A stretch of DNA of 64,000 nt from Roseiconus nitratireducens (GCF_008629675.1 NZ_VWOX01000001.1:248001-312000); one strand, 5' to 3'; counted from the first letter of the stretch, positions 19,725-28,570 are shown. The notes: a model not told the origin generated them from the letters alone. Program-made: numbers and translations.

Positions 19725-21404
19725 TCAGGGCTTCCCCTTTGGACTGATCTCGGGACGCTCCCACTTGCTGTAGTCCGAGAACCGGACGGCATCGAGCGAG
19801 AACGCCACATCGGTCGCATTGTCCGGCATGAAGAACGCGGTGGCTTCGAACTCCGCGCTGGCGTGGCGGGCGACCAGAGGTTTATCCGCACCGAAGCCGG
19901 ATTGTTGGCTGCGATGTGTTTTGACCTCTTCGCCATTGGTATCGAGATACCGCAGCGTGTAGTGGATGGTCCGAACGGCTTTGTTGGCGTGGTTTTGAAT
20001 CCGCGCTCGGACTTTGCGAAACACGGATTCCTCTTTCAATTCCAGGACTTCGACGTCCACGGGCGTTTCGTGCGTGCCGTAAACGATCGGTGTCAGACGG
20101 GGCGGTTGCTGATCTGAATGCTGAAGGGGGACGTCGTTGATTTGAAACGGATAGCGAAGCGTTTCGGTCTGTCGGGGGAATTTCACGACCAAGCGTGCCG
20201 GGTCGCCCCACATCGTGAAACTGGCATGGCCCGATCGTCCTGCCCAGAACACACTCTTGCCGTCCGCGGAAAGGAGGCTCCCCGCGTCATCAACACCCAA
20301 CAATTTGGGTTTCCCCGCATCGGACCCTGTGTACTTCAATTGGATGCGGAAGCCCTTCCGTTCTTCTCCGTTGGCCCGTTTGCTCATCGGCCGGACGGCT
20401 ATCAATTCGGCCTTCAATTCGCCCGCGGTCTGAGATGCGCCTTCCTCCAGTTGGTCGAACTCCAACGTGACCACCTCCGTCGGCACCCAGAGTTCGCAAC
20501 TCCCGCTGACGGAAAAGGAGTCGACGTTTTGCAGGAGCCCTTTCAGTGGTATTTGCCGCGAGAGCCAGGGAAAGTTGACCATCGCCCCCGTGTTGATGTC
20601 CGTCAGCAGATCTGTTTCTCGATTGCTTTGGACGCTACGAATCTTTCCGAACGCGAGACTGGGCTGGTCGATGGCCAAAACCGAGGGGGGAAGGCCGGGC
20701 GCGTGGACGGTCAGGTCCAACCGCCCTGTCGCATGCGGTGGGTTCTCGACCAACTTGGTCACTTCGATGAAACACGGGCCGGCAAACGCAACGGGTAGCT
20801 TGCGCGCACCGGTTTCAAAGGTCACGGCGTTGTCGGCCGCTTGGTTATCCGCCGGCCTGGTCTTGAGGGCCGGATCAAGCTGTTCTCCCGCGGCGATCAG
20901 GCCGGCAACCAACGCGCCGCCCGCGGACGAACGCATCGGATCCGGATAGCGAGGCGTCAGGCCGAGCTCCCGACAGATCGTCTCGAAGGCTTGGATCCGG
21001 GAGACGGTTCGCAGTTCGATGGAGATGGGACGCGTCAATGCGTTGGCCGTCTCAGGAGTTCGATGCACCGTCCAGCCGAGCGGCTTGGCCAGATCTTCCA
21101 GCAGGCGATCGGCGGGAATCTGGTCGGCGACCAGATCGATTTGCCAGGATTCGCGAAACTGCTCGGTGGTCATTCCCGAAAGCATCTCAATGCGTAGCGA
21201 TTCCACCTGATTACGGCGACGTCCCTCGGCTTCCGCCGCTGCCATTCTCTGATCGAACGCCTTTTGAAAACCGTCCTGGAACGCTTCCAGGATTTGCCGC
21301 GTCGGGATGTTTGGAGGTTGTGCCTGGCACTTCCATTGGCTTCCCATAGCAGAAGCAGCCAGCAAGCTGAGCGTCGGGATTCTCAAAGGGCGGGGAAGTC
21401 GCAT
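19725..21404 (-). CDS. Secreted hypothetical protein (559 aa)
   Basis: The product starts MRLPRPLRIPTLSLLAASAM, a basic then hydrophobic signal sequence ending around AQA, so it should be exported. Residues 30-60 are helical and charged (QDGFQKAFDQRMAAAEAEGRR). Residues 65-150 (QIPADRLLEDLAKPLGWTVH, then an alternating beta pattern) faintly resemble an STN or secretin-type short domain; this is weak. The C-terminal 120 residues (VDVEVLELKEESVFRKVRAR, RTIHYTLRYLD, SLDAVRFSDYSKW) look like an immunoglobulin-like beta sandwich. GAGG sits nine bases before the ATG. It is divergent from the esterase gene at 21705, with about 300 bases between starts. I do not recognise the family and assign no function. 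Confidence 0.8.
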   Translation of the reverse strand: MRLPRPLRIPTLSLLAASAMGSQWKCQAQPPNIPTRQILEAFQDGFQKAFDQRMAAAEAEGRRRNQVESLRIEMLSGMTTEQFRESWQIDLVADQIPADRLLEDLAKPLGWTVHRTPETANALTRPISIELRTVSRIQAFETICRELGLTPRYPDPMRSSAGGALVAGLIAAGEQLDPALKTRPADNQAADNAVTFETGARKLPVAFAGPCFIEVTKLVENPPHATGRLDLTVHAPGLPPSVLAIDQPSLAFGKIRSVQSNRETDLLTDINTGAMVNFPWLSRQIPLKGLLQNVDSFSVSGSCELWVPTEVVTLEFDQLEEGASQTAGELKAELIAVRPMSKRANGEERKGFRIQLKYTGSDAGKPKLLGVDDAGSLLSADGKSVFWAGRSGHASFTMWGDPARLVVKFPRQTETLRYPFQINDVPLQHSDQQPPRLTPIVYGTHETPVDVEVLELKEESVFRKVRARIQNHANKAVRTIHYTLRYLDTNGEEVKTHRSQQSGFGADKPLVARHASAEFEATAFFMPDNATDVAFSLDAVRFSDYSKWERPEISPKGKP

Positions 21405-21704
21405 CGCGGTGGGCCTCGAGGACGGCGGTGAGTGTTCGACTGGTTTTCTACCTGCTCCGAGCCCATCGGGCCGGTAGCTTTACGATGGTGGAGACAAAAA
21501 GTCGGGGGGATTCCCAAAAAACGACGGACGCCCCGACCCTCCTGGTGGTCGCGAAACCGGCTCTTTCGACATGCGTGCCGCGCGGGGTCCGGTTCCGGTG
21601 CGAAGCAGCGTCCTGTGGTAAAACGGTTTCCATGGAGAGCGGCCGCCCGTTTGGTTTGGAAGCTGGGCCGCAATCCTGGTTCTTTCCCTTCCCCGGATTT
21701 CGTC
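21405..21704. promoter_or_regulatory. Divergent intergenic region
   Basis: These 300 bases separate two divergent genes whose products both carry signal peptides. The esterase frame stays open upstream to 21432, but that translation is Arg/Trp-rich and lacks any export signal, so I read it as untranslated. Promoters for both genes should lie here; none is clear by eye. Confidence 0.45.
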
Positions 21705-24047
21705 GTGAAGCATTTGCACTGCTTAGCCCTGCTCATCGCGGTGGCTGCCCTGCCCCGGTTGGCCGTTGCGGCGGGGCTTTCACCCGAGGTTCACCGGGAT
21801 GCCCGCGTCACGTTTCGCGTGATTGCTCCACACGCGTCCAAAGTGTTGGTTTTGGGCGACTGGCTGAAACGCGGCGAAGAATTGCCGATGGCCCAGGGCC
21901 AGGACGGGATGTGGTCGGCGACCGCCGGTCCCTTTCCGCCGGGGAATCACATCTACGGATTCGAGATCGACGGCGTCCAGGTGCCGGATCCGGAGAACGC
22001 GTCGGTCAAACTGCGTGCCTCCCGCGCGGGGTCTTACTTCCATATACCGGGCGACGCGGTGTGGCAGGCCGCCGAGGTTCCGCACGGCAACGTCGAGATC
22101 AATTTCCACCAATCCGAACTGCTGGGCGACACGCGTTGGTTTTCCGTCTACACACCGCCCGGGTACGACAAGGATCACCAGAAACAGTATCCGGTGCTGT
22201 ACCTGTTGCACGGTTCGAACGACACGCCCATCGGCTGGGTGATGATCGGCGCCGCGAATTTCATCCTGGATAATTTGATCCGGCGAGACGATGCCGCGGA
22301 AATGATTGTCGTGATGCCCTTCGGACATGCCGTTGCGCATGGATCGCCCAGCGAATTGCAAAAGACGAACACGCGGAGATTCGAAGCCTATCTGATGCAA
22401 GAGGTGATCCCGACGGTGGAACGCAAGTACCGGGTTCGAACCTCGCCAAAAGATCGGGCCATCGCGGGACTGTCGATGGGCGGTGGCCAAGCCATCACCA
22501 TCGGGCTGACGCATCTGGACCGGTTCAGCGTGATTGCTTCGTTCAGCGGCGCCGTTCCGATTGACAAGGACGGCACGGAGGCGGAGCAGCTTTCCGAGGT
22601 CCTGGCTCGGGCCGATGACGTGAACCAGGCCCTCGATCTATTCTGGATCGGATGTGGGAAAGACGACTTCTTGATAGAGCGAAACCAGAATTTTGTGCGG
22701 TTGCTTCAGGAGCAGGGGATCAACCATCAGTTTCGGCTCAGCGAGGGAGTCCACAACTACCACGTCTGGCGTCAGTACCTCACCAGTCTCCTGCCGGCGC
22801 TGTTTCGACCTGATTCCGCCCCGGCGGGCACGACCGGCAACGCGGACAACGTGGCGTACCTTGGACGCAGCGATCCAGGCGGCAATCCCGTCCGGCTGGC
22901 AAAGCGAACCGGTCACGTCTCGAATTACGACCAGACGCAAGTGCCCGCCTATGAGTTGCCTGATCCGCTGCAGATGCAGGATGGAACAAGGGTCACGACG
23001 GCTGACCAGTGGCAGCGTCGACGGCAGGAGATCCTTGGCTTTTACCAACAACAGATTTATGGGCAAGTCCCGGAGAATGCTCCCGGTGTCACCTGGAAGG
23101 TGATGGAAACCGACGAAGGCTCCCGAGGTGATGCGACAACAAAGAAGATCGAAGGAACCGTCGGTGCGGCGGATCAAGAAGACGCGCCCAAATTGCACGT
23201 CACATTGCACGTTCCCAAAACGGCGAAAGGTCCCGTCCCAGTACTGCTGAACCTCTCATTCTTCGGAGGCGAGTTTCCGCGTCGGGCCGGCGGGCCGCCG
23301 CGATTTGATCCGATCGCCGAGGTACTTGCGCACGGTTGGGCCTTCGCCCAGATCGGCTACAACGACATCCAACCCGATCGCCCGAATGCGTTCAACCGAG
23401 GAGTCATCGGATTGACGTTACCCGAGGGCCATTCCGAACCAGCCGCCGACCAATGGGGCACCATCAGCGCCTGGGCGTGGGGCGCCAGCCGTGTCGTTGA
23501 CTACCTGCAGACCGACGACGACATCAACGAAGACCGCATTGCGATCACCGGAGCATCGCGACTCGGCAAGACGGCGCTTTGGGCGGCTGCGAATGACCAG
23601 CGGATCCACAGCGTTTTTAGCGTCGTACCGGGCGAGATGGGGGCTTCGCTGATACGACGTGACTGGGGCGAAACGCTGGACGACATGGCACAGAATTTCC
23701 CCTGGCAGTTCGCAGGCAATCTGCAACGTTGGGTGGGCCGTTGGAACGAACTGCCGGTTGATCAGCATCTGTTGATCGCTGCCATCGCCCCTCGTTCCGT
23801 CTATATCAACGGTGGCGTCAGCGATCAGTGGAGCGATCCCAAGGGAGAGTTTTTGGCGATGGTCGCCGCCGAACCGGTGTACCGACTTTTGGGCGGCACA
23901 GGCCTTGGTACCGAAACACTTCCAGAACTGGACCAGCCGATCGTGTCAGGGCAATTGGGGTTCCACTATCACTCGCAGGGACATCGTGCGGTCCCGGAAG
24001 ACTGGAAACAGTTCTTGAAGTTCGCCGATCGACACGCATCACCATAG
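21705..24047 (+). CDS. Bifunctional carbohydrate esterase: CE1-like domain fused to a CE15 glucuronoyl-esterase-like domain
   Basis: I start at the GTG at 21705 because it begins a clean signal peptide (VKHLHCLALLIAVAALPRLA); there is no strong ribosome site. After an E-set-like immunoglobulin region (SPEVHRDARVTFRVIAPHA) comes an esterase-D/CE1 alpha/beta hydrolase with nucleophile motif GLSMGGG near residue 255, acid in GKDDFL near 318 and histidine in GVHNYHVW near 349. This half resembles the product of 49395-50540. The second half, about residues 420-780, carries GASRLGKTALW (Ser near 617), VVPGEMGAS (Glu near 640) and HYHSQGHRAV (His near 759), the serine-hydrolase pattern of CE15 glucuronoyl esterases. 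Such enzymes cleave ester bonds between glucuronic acid side chains and alcohols, while CE1 enzymes remove feruloyl or acetyl groups. A secreted two-activity enzyme is inferred; both triads look complete. Confidence 0.85.
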   Translation: MKHLHCLALLIAVAALPRLAVAAGLSPEVHRDARVTFRVIAPHASKVLVLGDWLKRGEELPMAQGQDGMWSATAGPFPPGNHIYGFEIDGVQVPDPENASVKLRASRAGSYFHIPGDAVWQAAEVPHGNVEINFHQSELLGDTRWFSVYTPPGYDKDHQKQYPVLYLLHGSNDTPIGWVMIGAANFILDNLIRRDDAAEMIVVMPFGHAVAHGSPSELQKTNTRRFEAYLMQEVIPTVERKYRVRTSPKDRAIAGLSMGGGQAITIGLTHLDRFSVIASFSGAVPIDKDGTEAEQLSEVLARADDVNQALDLFWIGCGKDDFLIERNQNFVRLLQEQGINHQFRLSEGVHNYHVWRQYLTSLLPALFRPDSAPAGTTGNADNVAYLGRSDPGGNPVRLAKRTGHVSNYDQTQVPAYELPDPLQMQDGTRVTTADQWQRRRQEILGFYQQQIYGQVPENAPGVTWKVMETDEGSRGDATTKKIEGTVGAADQEDAPKLHVTLHVPKTAKGPVPVLLNLSFFGGEFPRRAGGPPRFDPIAEVLAHGWAFAQIGYNDIQPDRPNAFNRGVIGLTLPEGHSEPAADQWGTISAWAWGASRVVDYLQTDDDINEDRIAITGASRLGKTALWAAANDQRIHSVFSVVPGEMGASLIRRDWGETLDDMAQNFPWQFAGNLQRWVGRWNELPVDQHLLIAAIAPRSVYINGGVSDQWSDPKGEFLAMVAAEPVYRLLGGTGLGTETLPELDQPIVSGQLGFHYHSQGHRAVPEDWKQFLKFADRHASP

Positions 24048-24114
24048 CCGTTCAAGTTGGCGCACCGCTTGGACCGCAGGGACCCGCGAAGCACCAAAGG
24101 ATTGAGAGACGACA

Positions 24115-24591
24115 ATGATGAGTGATGACGGTGAAAGTTCAAGGAAAACGCAACCGCGTGGTTTCCGATGGTCGATCGGCACGGCGTTGCTGTGGGTGGC
24201 GATTGCCGGGTTGGTGGCCAATTCGATCATGATGCATCGACGTACCACGTTGTTGCAGCAAAAGATCGACCATCAACAGCGAGAAATGAGTGCACTTCGG
24301 CCACTGCCACCCGAAGAAGTCGCCAGCCAATTTGAGCGAAGCACGACGCTGGGTCCGATCACGACTTCCGTGAAAGATGTCCGTTACTCACCCGAAAAGG
24401 ATGCTTACAGGATTGAATTTGGATGGACGGACGCAACCACGGGCAAACAATGGTTCACCGATGTTGAATTGAAATCGGACGGGTATGGCACCTACTATGG
24501 CCAGATCCGCAACCATCCGTTCATTGAGCCGCTTGGACGCGAAGAGTTTTATGCGGTTTCGGTGAGGACTCCCTCGCCCTTGGCGGAGTAG
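24115..24591 (+). CDS. Small single-pass membrane protein (158 aa), hypothetical
   Basis: The N-terminus is polar, then residues 19-40 (WSIGTALLWVAIAGLVANSI) form one membrane segment, followed by a short coiled-coil-like stretch (LLQQKIDHQQREM) and a soluble domain of about 90 residues (DVRYSPEKDAYRIEFGWTDA). GAGAG precedes the doubled ATG. It lies 67 bases after the esterase gene in the same direction and just before the tRNA on the other strand. I do not recognise the family; a membrane-anchored accessory protein is the most I can say. Confidence 0.7.
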   Translation: MMSDDGESSRKTQPRGFRWSIGTALLWVAIAGLVANSIMMHRRTTLLQQKIDHQQREMSALRPLPPEEVASQFERSTTLGPITTSVKDVRYSPEKDAYRIEFGWTDATTGKQWFTDVELKSDGYGTYYGQIRNHPFIEPLGREEFYAVSVRTPSPLAE

Positions 24592-24650
24592 CTGGACGAT
24601 GCCACCCTCAATCCAAAACACCGTCACGCGTCCGCTGTCGCAAAAACCAG

Positions 24651-24736
24651 TGCCCGAGGCGGGACTCGAACCCGCACAGCCGTAACCGGCCGGGGGATTT
24701 TAAATCCCCTGTGTCTGCCAATTCCACCACCCGGGC
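24651..24736 (-). tRNA. tRNA-Leu (anticodon UAA), attachment site of the integrative element
   Basis: The minus strand folds as a class II tRNA of 86 bases: acceptor GCCCGGG/CTCGGGC with one G-T pair, anticodon stem GGGGA/TCCCC around the loop TTTAAAA (anticodon TAA), a long variable arm, and T-arm GCGGG-TTCGAGT-CCCGC. CCA is not encoded. Its 5' half, from the anticodon loop to base 1 (24698-24736), recurs exactly at 45280-45318. The element lies on the 5' side, so the present 5' half of this tRNA and its upstream promoter DNA come from the element. Confidence 0.95.
24698..24736. repeat. Attachment-site direct repeat, left (inside tRNA-Leu)
   Basis: This 39-base segment is identical to 45280-45318, beginning TTTTAAATCCCC and ending ACCACCCGGGC on the plus strand. 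It covers the anticodon loop through the 5' end of the tRNA. Confidence 0.95.
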
Positions 24737-24798
24737 AGGTGTCGTAAATTACCGAGCGAAAAGCTGATTGGGGTCTGCAGGAAATAGCCCCGAAATGG

Positions 24799-24822
24799 CT
24801 CATGGTGCCTTAAACGTCACAA
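24799..24822. repeat. Inner 24-bp direct repeat, left; overlaps the integrase stop codon
   Basis: This 24-base segment, beginning CTCATGGTGCC, recurs exactly and in the same orientation at 45101-45124, just inside the other end of the element. Here it contains the last codons and stop of the recombinase gene. In the excised circle the two copies would flank the crossover site, as arm-type recombinase binding sites do. Confidence 0.85.
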
Positions 24823-26246
24823 TATTGCGCGGGACTGTCGACCGGCTTCTCCATGATCGCGGCAAGTTTTACCGGGGCTTGTTCCGTCTGGCCAGGGAAT
24901 AGGTGCCCGTAAGTGTCCATTGTCAGGGTGATCGTCGCGTGTCGCATTACGGTTTGGACCACTTTTGGGTGTTCGCCGGCCAGAGCGAGCCAAGCCCCGC
25001 AGGTGTGGCGAAGCGAGTGAAAGACGAGCGATTCGTTGTCGTGGTTCGTTTTGGTCAGGAAGTCGGACTCTCCGGCGTCGGTTCGTTCTGCCTCCGGGAG
25101 AGACTTCAGCCAGGTCTCGCGGGCTTCCAACAGGTCAGATTCCAGCCCCGCAGAGAGTTCTTCCAGGGAGACAATGCCGAACACCGGGGATCGGACTCGG
25201 CCCCGGCTGACGTGCTTCCGCAGGTCGCCGGCCAGCTTTTTGTCGATGTACTGCTTTGCCGGCTTCCGGTTCTTTGTCCCCGCTGGCTTGCAGAGCAGGT
25301 GCGGAGTTTCGGCTGCGAGGATCATCTTTCCGCGTGTGAGGCCGCCGAGCTCGCTCGCCCGAAGTCCGGTCTGGATGGCGGTCCGGTACAGCAGCAGTCG
25401 CTCGGGTGGCTTCATGCCATTGCGTTTGCGCTTTGATTTCTGCAGGGCCATTTGCAGCCAGGGCCATTCCTCGGGCAACAGCATCCGTCGCTCGTATCGC
25501 CGATCTGCTTGCGGGTCCGGCTTGCTGACCATCGATAGCGGATCCAGTTGCAGGCGGTGGTGATTGGCCAGCCAGCGGGTGAAGCTTTTGACCGACTGGA
25601 GACGCGCCTCGATTGTTCGTGCGGATGAACCGCCAGTCTTGAGCGTTTCAACGTGTTTGGAAACGTCGTCGGAATTGATGTCGCGGATCGCTTTCCATTT
25701 ACCAGCTTCGGCAAACTCCCTGATGTGGCGTCGCATTCGCTGCCGGTGATCCTCGGTTCCGCCCTTCACCGCTCGGAAGGAGATGAACGCCTCGAGGTGA
25801 TCTTCTAGCGGGGTCGCTCCATGGGCGGCTAGCTTTTCCGTCGTTTCATCGATGACACCCGCGGCGCGTTGTTGTGCGTCGGCTTCCCACTTTGCCGCGA
25901 TCCGTTCAGCAGCTCTTTTGTCGCTGGTACCGGTCGATCGGCGTTTCCGTTCATCCGGACCGCTGCGGTAGTCGCCAATCCAGTACGGGTCGACCTGAAG
26001 CACAAACTCCCCGGTGTGGTCGATTGGCGCGGTGATGGTCTGGTTTCGTTTGTTCGTCCACGTTGCCGAACGGACGATTATCTTCTCCCCGTCGACGATG
26101 GCGGTGCGTTTGCAGCCAGTCCGATCGGTCCATGAAGCTACTCCGGCCTCAACTTCCGCCCCAGGCGGAACCGACTTCTCTGTCTGGACGATTGCCGCGA
26201 TTACTGGGATCGGTTTGCGGTGGGTCCGCTTAAAAACGCTTGCCAT
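24810..26246 (-). CDS. Tyrosine recombinase / integrase (478 aa), tRNA-proximal
   Basis: It catalyses site-specific strand exchange between element and chromosome. The C-terminal catalytic domain shows the family residues: Arg in TGLRASELGGL, Lys in KPAGTKNRK, HxxR in FHSLRHTCGAW, the third-position His in VMRHATI, and the nucleophile Tyr in MDTYGHLFPG. Residues 145-240 form a SAM-like core-binding domain, and a longer N-terminal portion (residues 1-140, with WTNKRNQTI and YWIGDYRSG) may bind arm sites. The stop codon is 74 bases from the tRNA, the usual place for an integrase that targets that tRNA. No strong ribosome site is visible before the ATG at 26246. Confidence 0.93.
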   Translation of the reverse strand: MASVFKRTHRKPIPVIAAIVQTEKSVPPGAEVEAGVASWTDRTGCKRTAIVDGEKIIVRSATWTNKRNQTITAPIDHTGEFVLQVDPYWIGDYRSGPDERKRRSTGTSDKRAAERIAAKWEADAQQRAAGVIDETTEKLAAHGATPLEDHLEAFISFRAVKGGTEDHRQRMRRHIREFAEAGKWKAIRDINSDDVSKHVETLKTGGSSARTIEARLQSVKSFTRWLANHHRLQLDPLSMVSKPDPQADRRYERRMLLPEEWPWLQMALQKSKRKRNGMKPPERLLLYRTAIQTGLRASELGGLTRGKMILAAETPHLLCKPAGTKNRKPAKQYIDKKLAGDLRKHVSRGRVRSPVFGIVSLEELSAGLESDLLEARETWLKSLPEAERTDAGESDFLTKTNHDNESLVFHSLRHTCGAWLALAGEHPKVVQTVMRHATITLTMDTYGHLFPGQTEQAPVKLAAIMEKPVDSPAQYCDV

Positions 26247-26447
26247 TTAAGCGTGGGGAAGCTCGCCTTCCTGGTGACGGGTGCTGACTCCTGAAGTCAA
26301 AACGGGGGAAGCCGCTCAGGAAAGCGGCGCTTGGTGATCAGACTATCCCCTGGGCGCATAGTACCAGGAAACGTACGGTACGCAAAAACGCGCCGAGGCG
26401 GAGCGGTCGAATCGCACCTAGTGATTCGGAATTGATTTCGGATGGAC

Positions 26448-26855
26448 CTAGCTGCCCGTTAAGTCAGGTCCATCTATGCCCCAAGGCTTAACGACCTCGG
26501 AACGTTCCGCAAGCTGCTTTGGTTGTTTCCGTTTGCTGATTTCCGCATTCGGTGCGCGAGAGGCGTTCAGATGCCACGGGATACCGTCCTCAGTTTCGAA
26601 TCGAGCGACGTACCCCGTGGCAACCATATCTCGGTACAGCAAACGAACAACGCCGTAGGGCTTCTCACCCCACCTCTTTTTGGCATACGCGATCGCGTCT
26701 GCTTCGCCAAAACCTCTTTCCAAGAACAGGGAGAATTTTGGCTTCTTGTAGTAGTTGGATGCGGGCCGATTCTGTGATTCAGACCAGTAATGCTCACTGG
26801 GAACCACCCAGATCAAAGCATCCGTGGGCTCTGGCTCCTGTCCTTCAACTGGCAC
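26448..26855 (-). CDS. Hypothetical protein (135 aa), last gene of a three-gene operon
   Basis: The gene starts with GTG four bases after the stop of the preceding gene. The product is basic and soluble, with aromatic stretches (SNYYKKPKFSLFLERGFGE, AYAKKRWGEKPYGVVRLLYR) and a Lys/Arg-rich tail. No family is recognised. Close spacing suggests it is co-expressed with the two genes at 26860-27953 as cargo of the element. A self-contained defence or toxin module is possible but unsupported. Confidence 0.65.
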   Translation of the reverse strand: MPVEGQEPEPTDALIWVVPSEHYWSESQNRPASNYYKKPKFSLFLERGFGEADAIAYAKKRWGEKPYGVVRLLYRDMVATGYVARFETEDGIPWHLNASRAPNAEISKRKQPKQLAERSEVVKPWGIDGPDLTGS

Positions 26856-26859
26856 AAAA

Positions 26860-27333
26860 CTACTCGCCCCGCACCCATGTTAGCAATCCTTTGATCCGGT
26901 CCTCGTAGGCACGTACGTGCCCCTGAGAACCAGATGCGGGCTGGGTAATCTCGTCTTCTTCGAACTGATCGTTTGAGAAATCGGATTTCAAGAAATATAC
27001 CGACCCATCAGCTTCGACCTCGATTTCGAGAGATCTATCGCCAGCGCGCCAGTCGAACTGCAATCCTCCGTCAGCGGTCGGTCGGACCTCGGGAACATTT
27101 CTTGCTACCCACCCCCTCCGAATAAACTGCTTCGCCACATGAATGGCGTCCTCGGAAGGCGCAATAGCGCCGTCGTCGTCCCAGCCATCGTTTAGTGAAC
27201 GCAATTCGTCAACGCGATGCATGAGCCGCTGCTCCGCTGCAGGATCGTAAACTGATGATGTCCATCCTGGCTCTTTCGAAAGTCCTGCAGAGCTGGGCGT
27301 ACTGCACGAATTAGATGGTGCTGTCTTAGTCAT
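26860..27333 (-). CDS. Hypothetical protein (157 aa) with LNDGWDDDGA motif, middle gene of the operon
   Basis: The core reads ELRSLNDGWDDDGAIAPSED, then PEVRPTADGGLQFDWRAGDR and LEIEVEADG. I recall this pattern (a WDGxGA motif followed by a beta-rich GGLQ-EW segment) in many short bacterial hypothetical proteins, but I know no function for it. The start codon overlaps the previous stop as ATGA, which indicates translational coupling. The first 25 residues are low-complexity Ser/Thr/Pro. Confidence 0.75.
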   Translation of the reverse strand: MTKTAPSNSCSTPSSAGLSKEPGWTSSVYDPAAEQRLMHRVDELRSLNDGWDDDGAIAPSEDAIHVAKQFIRRGWVARNVPEVRPTADGGLQFDWRAGDRSLEIEVEADGSVYFLKSDFSNDQFEEDEITQPASGSQGHVRAYEDRIKGLLTWVRGE

Positions 27334-27953
27334 GGTGCAACTTTCAGAGGGGAGGGAGAAAGTTCTAAATTCAAAGGATCACAAACAGTGGTGGCCAGAG
27401 AATCCAGGGCTTTGGGGAGGGAATCGATTCGTTCCGCAAGCTCCGATGCGTCCGAATCCAGTGTTTCCGCGTTCGCTGTGGCTTTCACAACACGCTTGTC
27501 TTGCTCAAGTGAGAACTCTTGGACAACACGGGCCGACGGGGGAAACTTCAACGTAAGTGCACGGGACGTCGGGAGGCACGCGCCAAACAAGCTGTCCGGA
27601 ACGCTTTTATTGAACACCGGCAAATCGTCATCGCTTTCGAGCCTTCCTGAGTAGTGTCGGTTCGCACCAAGCGCCGTCATTGGCGTCTCTGGGAGCGATA
27701 GCAGGATTTGCTTCATCGCGGGCACGCAGTCACGACCGGCATCTTCGCAGCGAATTTCCACCCTGTGAGGTTCGATCGTTAAAATCAGATCGCCAGCCGT
27801 AACCCGAAACCCCGGACGCGAGAGCGCCAATTCGAAGCGATCAGGTTCCTTGGAGACAACGTTCTGCTTCACCAACCACTTCGGCTCAAAGATGTAGATG
27901 TTGAAGGAACCAACCGCGACAACGCTCATTGCTTCAAATTCGAGCTTTGTCAC
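27330..27953 (-). CDS. Hypothetical protein (about 207 aa), first gene of the operon
   Basis: I choose the GTG at 27953 because TAAAGG lies eight bases upstream; an in-frame GTG at 27971 has no such site. The product begins TKLEFEAMSVVAVGSFNIYI, alternates beta strands (EPHRVEIRCEDAG) and ends with an Ala/Leu-rich helix. It overlaps the next gene by ATGA. No family is recognised. It leads a three-gene unit (27953 to 26448) that sits between the integrase and the repeat-bounded plus-strand segment. Confidence 0.65.
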   Translation of the reverse strand: MTKLEFEAMSVVAVGSFNIYIFEPKWLVKQNVVSKEPDRFELALSRPGFRVTAGDLILTIEPHRVEIRCEDAGRDCVPAMKQILLSLPETPMTALGANRHYSGRLESDDDLPVFNKSVPDSLFGACLPTSRALTLKFPPSARVVQEFSLEQDKRVVKATANAETLDSDASELAERIDSLPKALDSLATTVCDPLNLELSPSPLKVAP

Positions 27954-28426
27954 AACACATGCCTTTACCACTGGATCTTGGGTGGAACCGTCTGGGAACT
28001 GGAATCCGACCTTGAATTTGAGCGACAGAGACTAGTTTAGCCGCTCTTTCAGTACAAGACGGGTCAGTACTACACATTGTTCGCACTTCGATGCAATGCG
28101 TATGCCGAATCGAGGCTTTAGGCAAAATCAATGGCCCTTTTGTAGCAAAATAGGCCGCTAGGGCTGCCAGTGCGGCCCAATCGCTCTAAATGGGGGCGAG
28201 GTCATCGCGGCCGCTCGCAATTCCGCCCACTACCGCCATCTTTGGTGGCAGTCCTGACTACCCAGCGGCAATTTCCCGGTGCCAAATATTGATATTCGGC
28301 GGGTTTCCGACTTGGCGGCGTGCCCTTCGGCTCCTGAAGCGTGCGAGTGGCCGCGGGAGCGTGCGAGGAGCGACAGGTGTTCCCGCGAGATTCATAGCTG
28401 GAATGTTCATTGGCGAGTTCTTGCAT
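27954..28426. other. Intergenic region, no gene seen
   Basis: This stretch lies upstream of the three-gene operon and before the first 143-bp repeat. Open frames overlap in several registers without motifs or ribosome sites. The promoter of the leftward operon should lie near 27960-28100; no clear boxes were found. Confidence 0.4.
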
Positions 28427-28570
28427 GCGCGGGCTTCGTCCGCTTGGGTGACAGCGGCTGGCTGTTCCATCGCGATTTTCAGGACGTGTTCCGACCTGGC
28501 AGTGCACCACGGTCTGGGTTTCTTGTTAGTTGGTTGCCGGCGTTCTGGGGCGTCCTGAACGGCCGGCGAC
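28427..28570. repeat. 143-bp imperfect direct repeat, copy 1
   Basis: The segment from GCGCGGGCTTCGTCC to GAACGGCCGGCGAC matches 29447-29589 over its full length at roughly 87 percent identity by eye, in the same orientation. It contains the internal inverted repeat ACAGCGGCTGGCTGT and GC-rich ends. The copies bracket the only plus-strand genes of the element. Confidence 0.9.
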
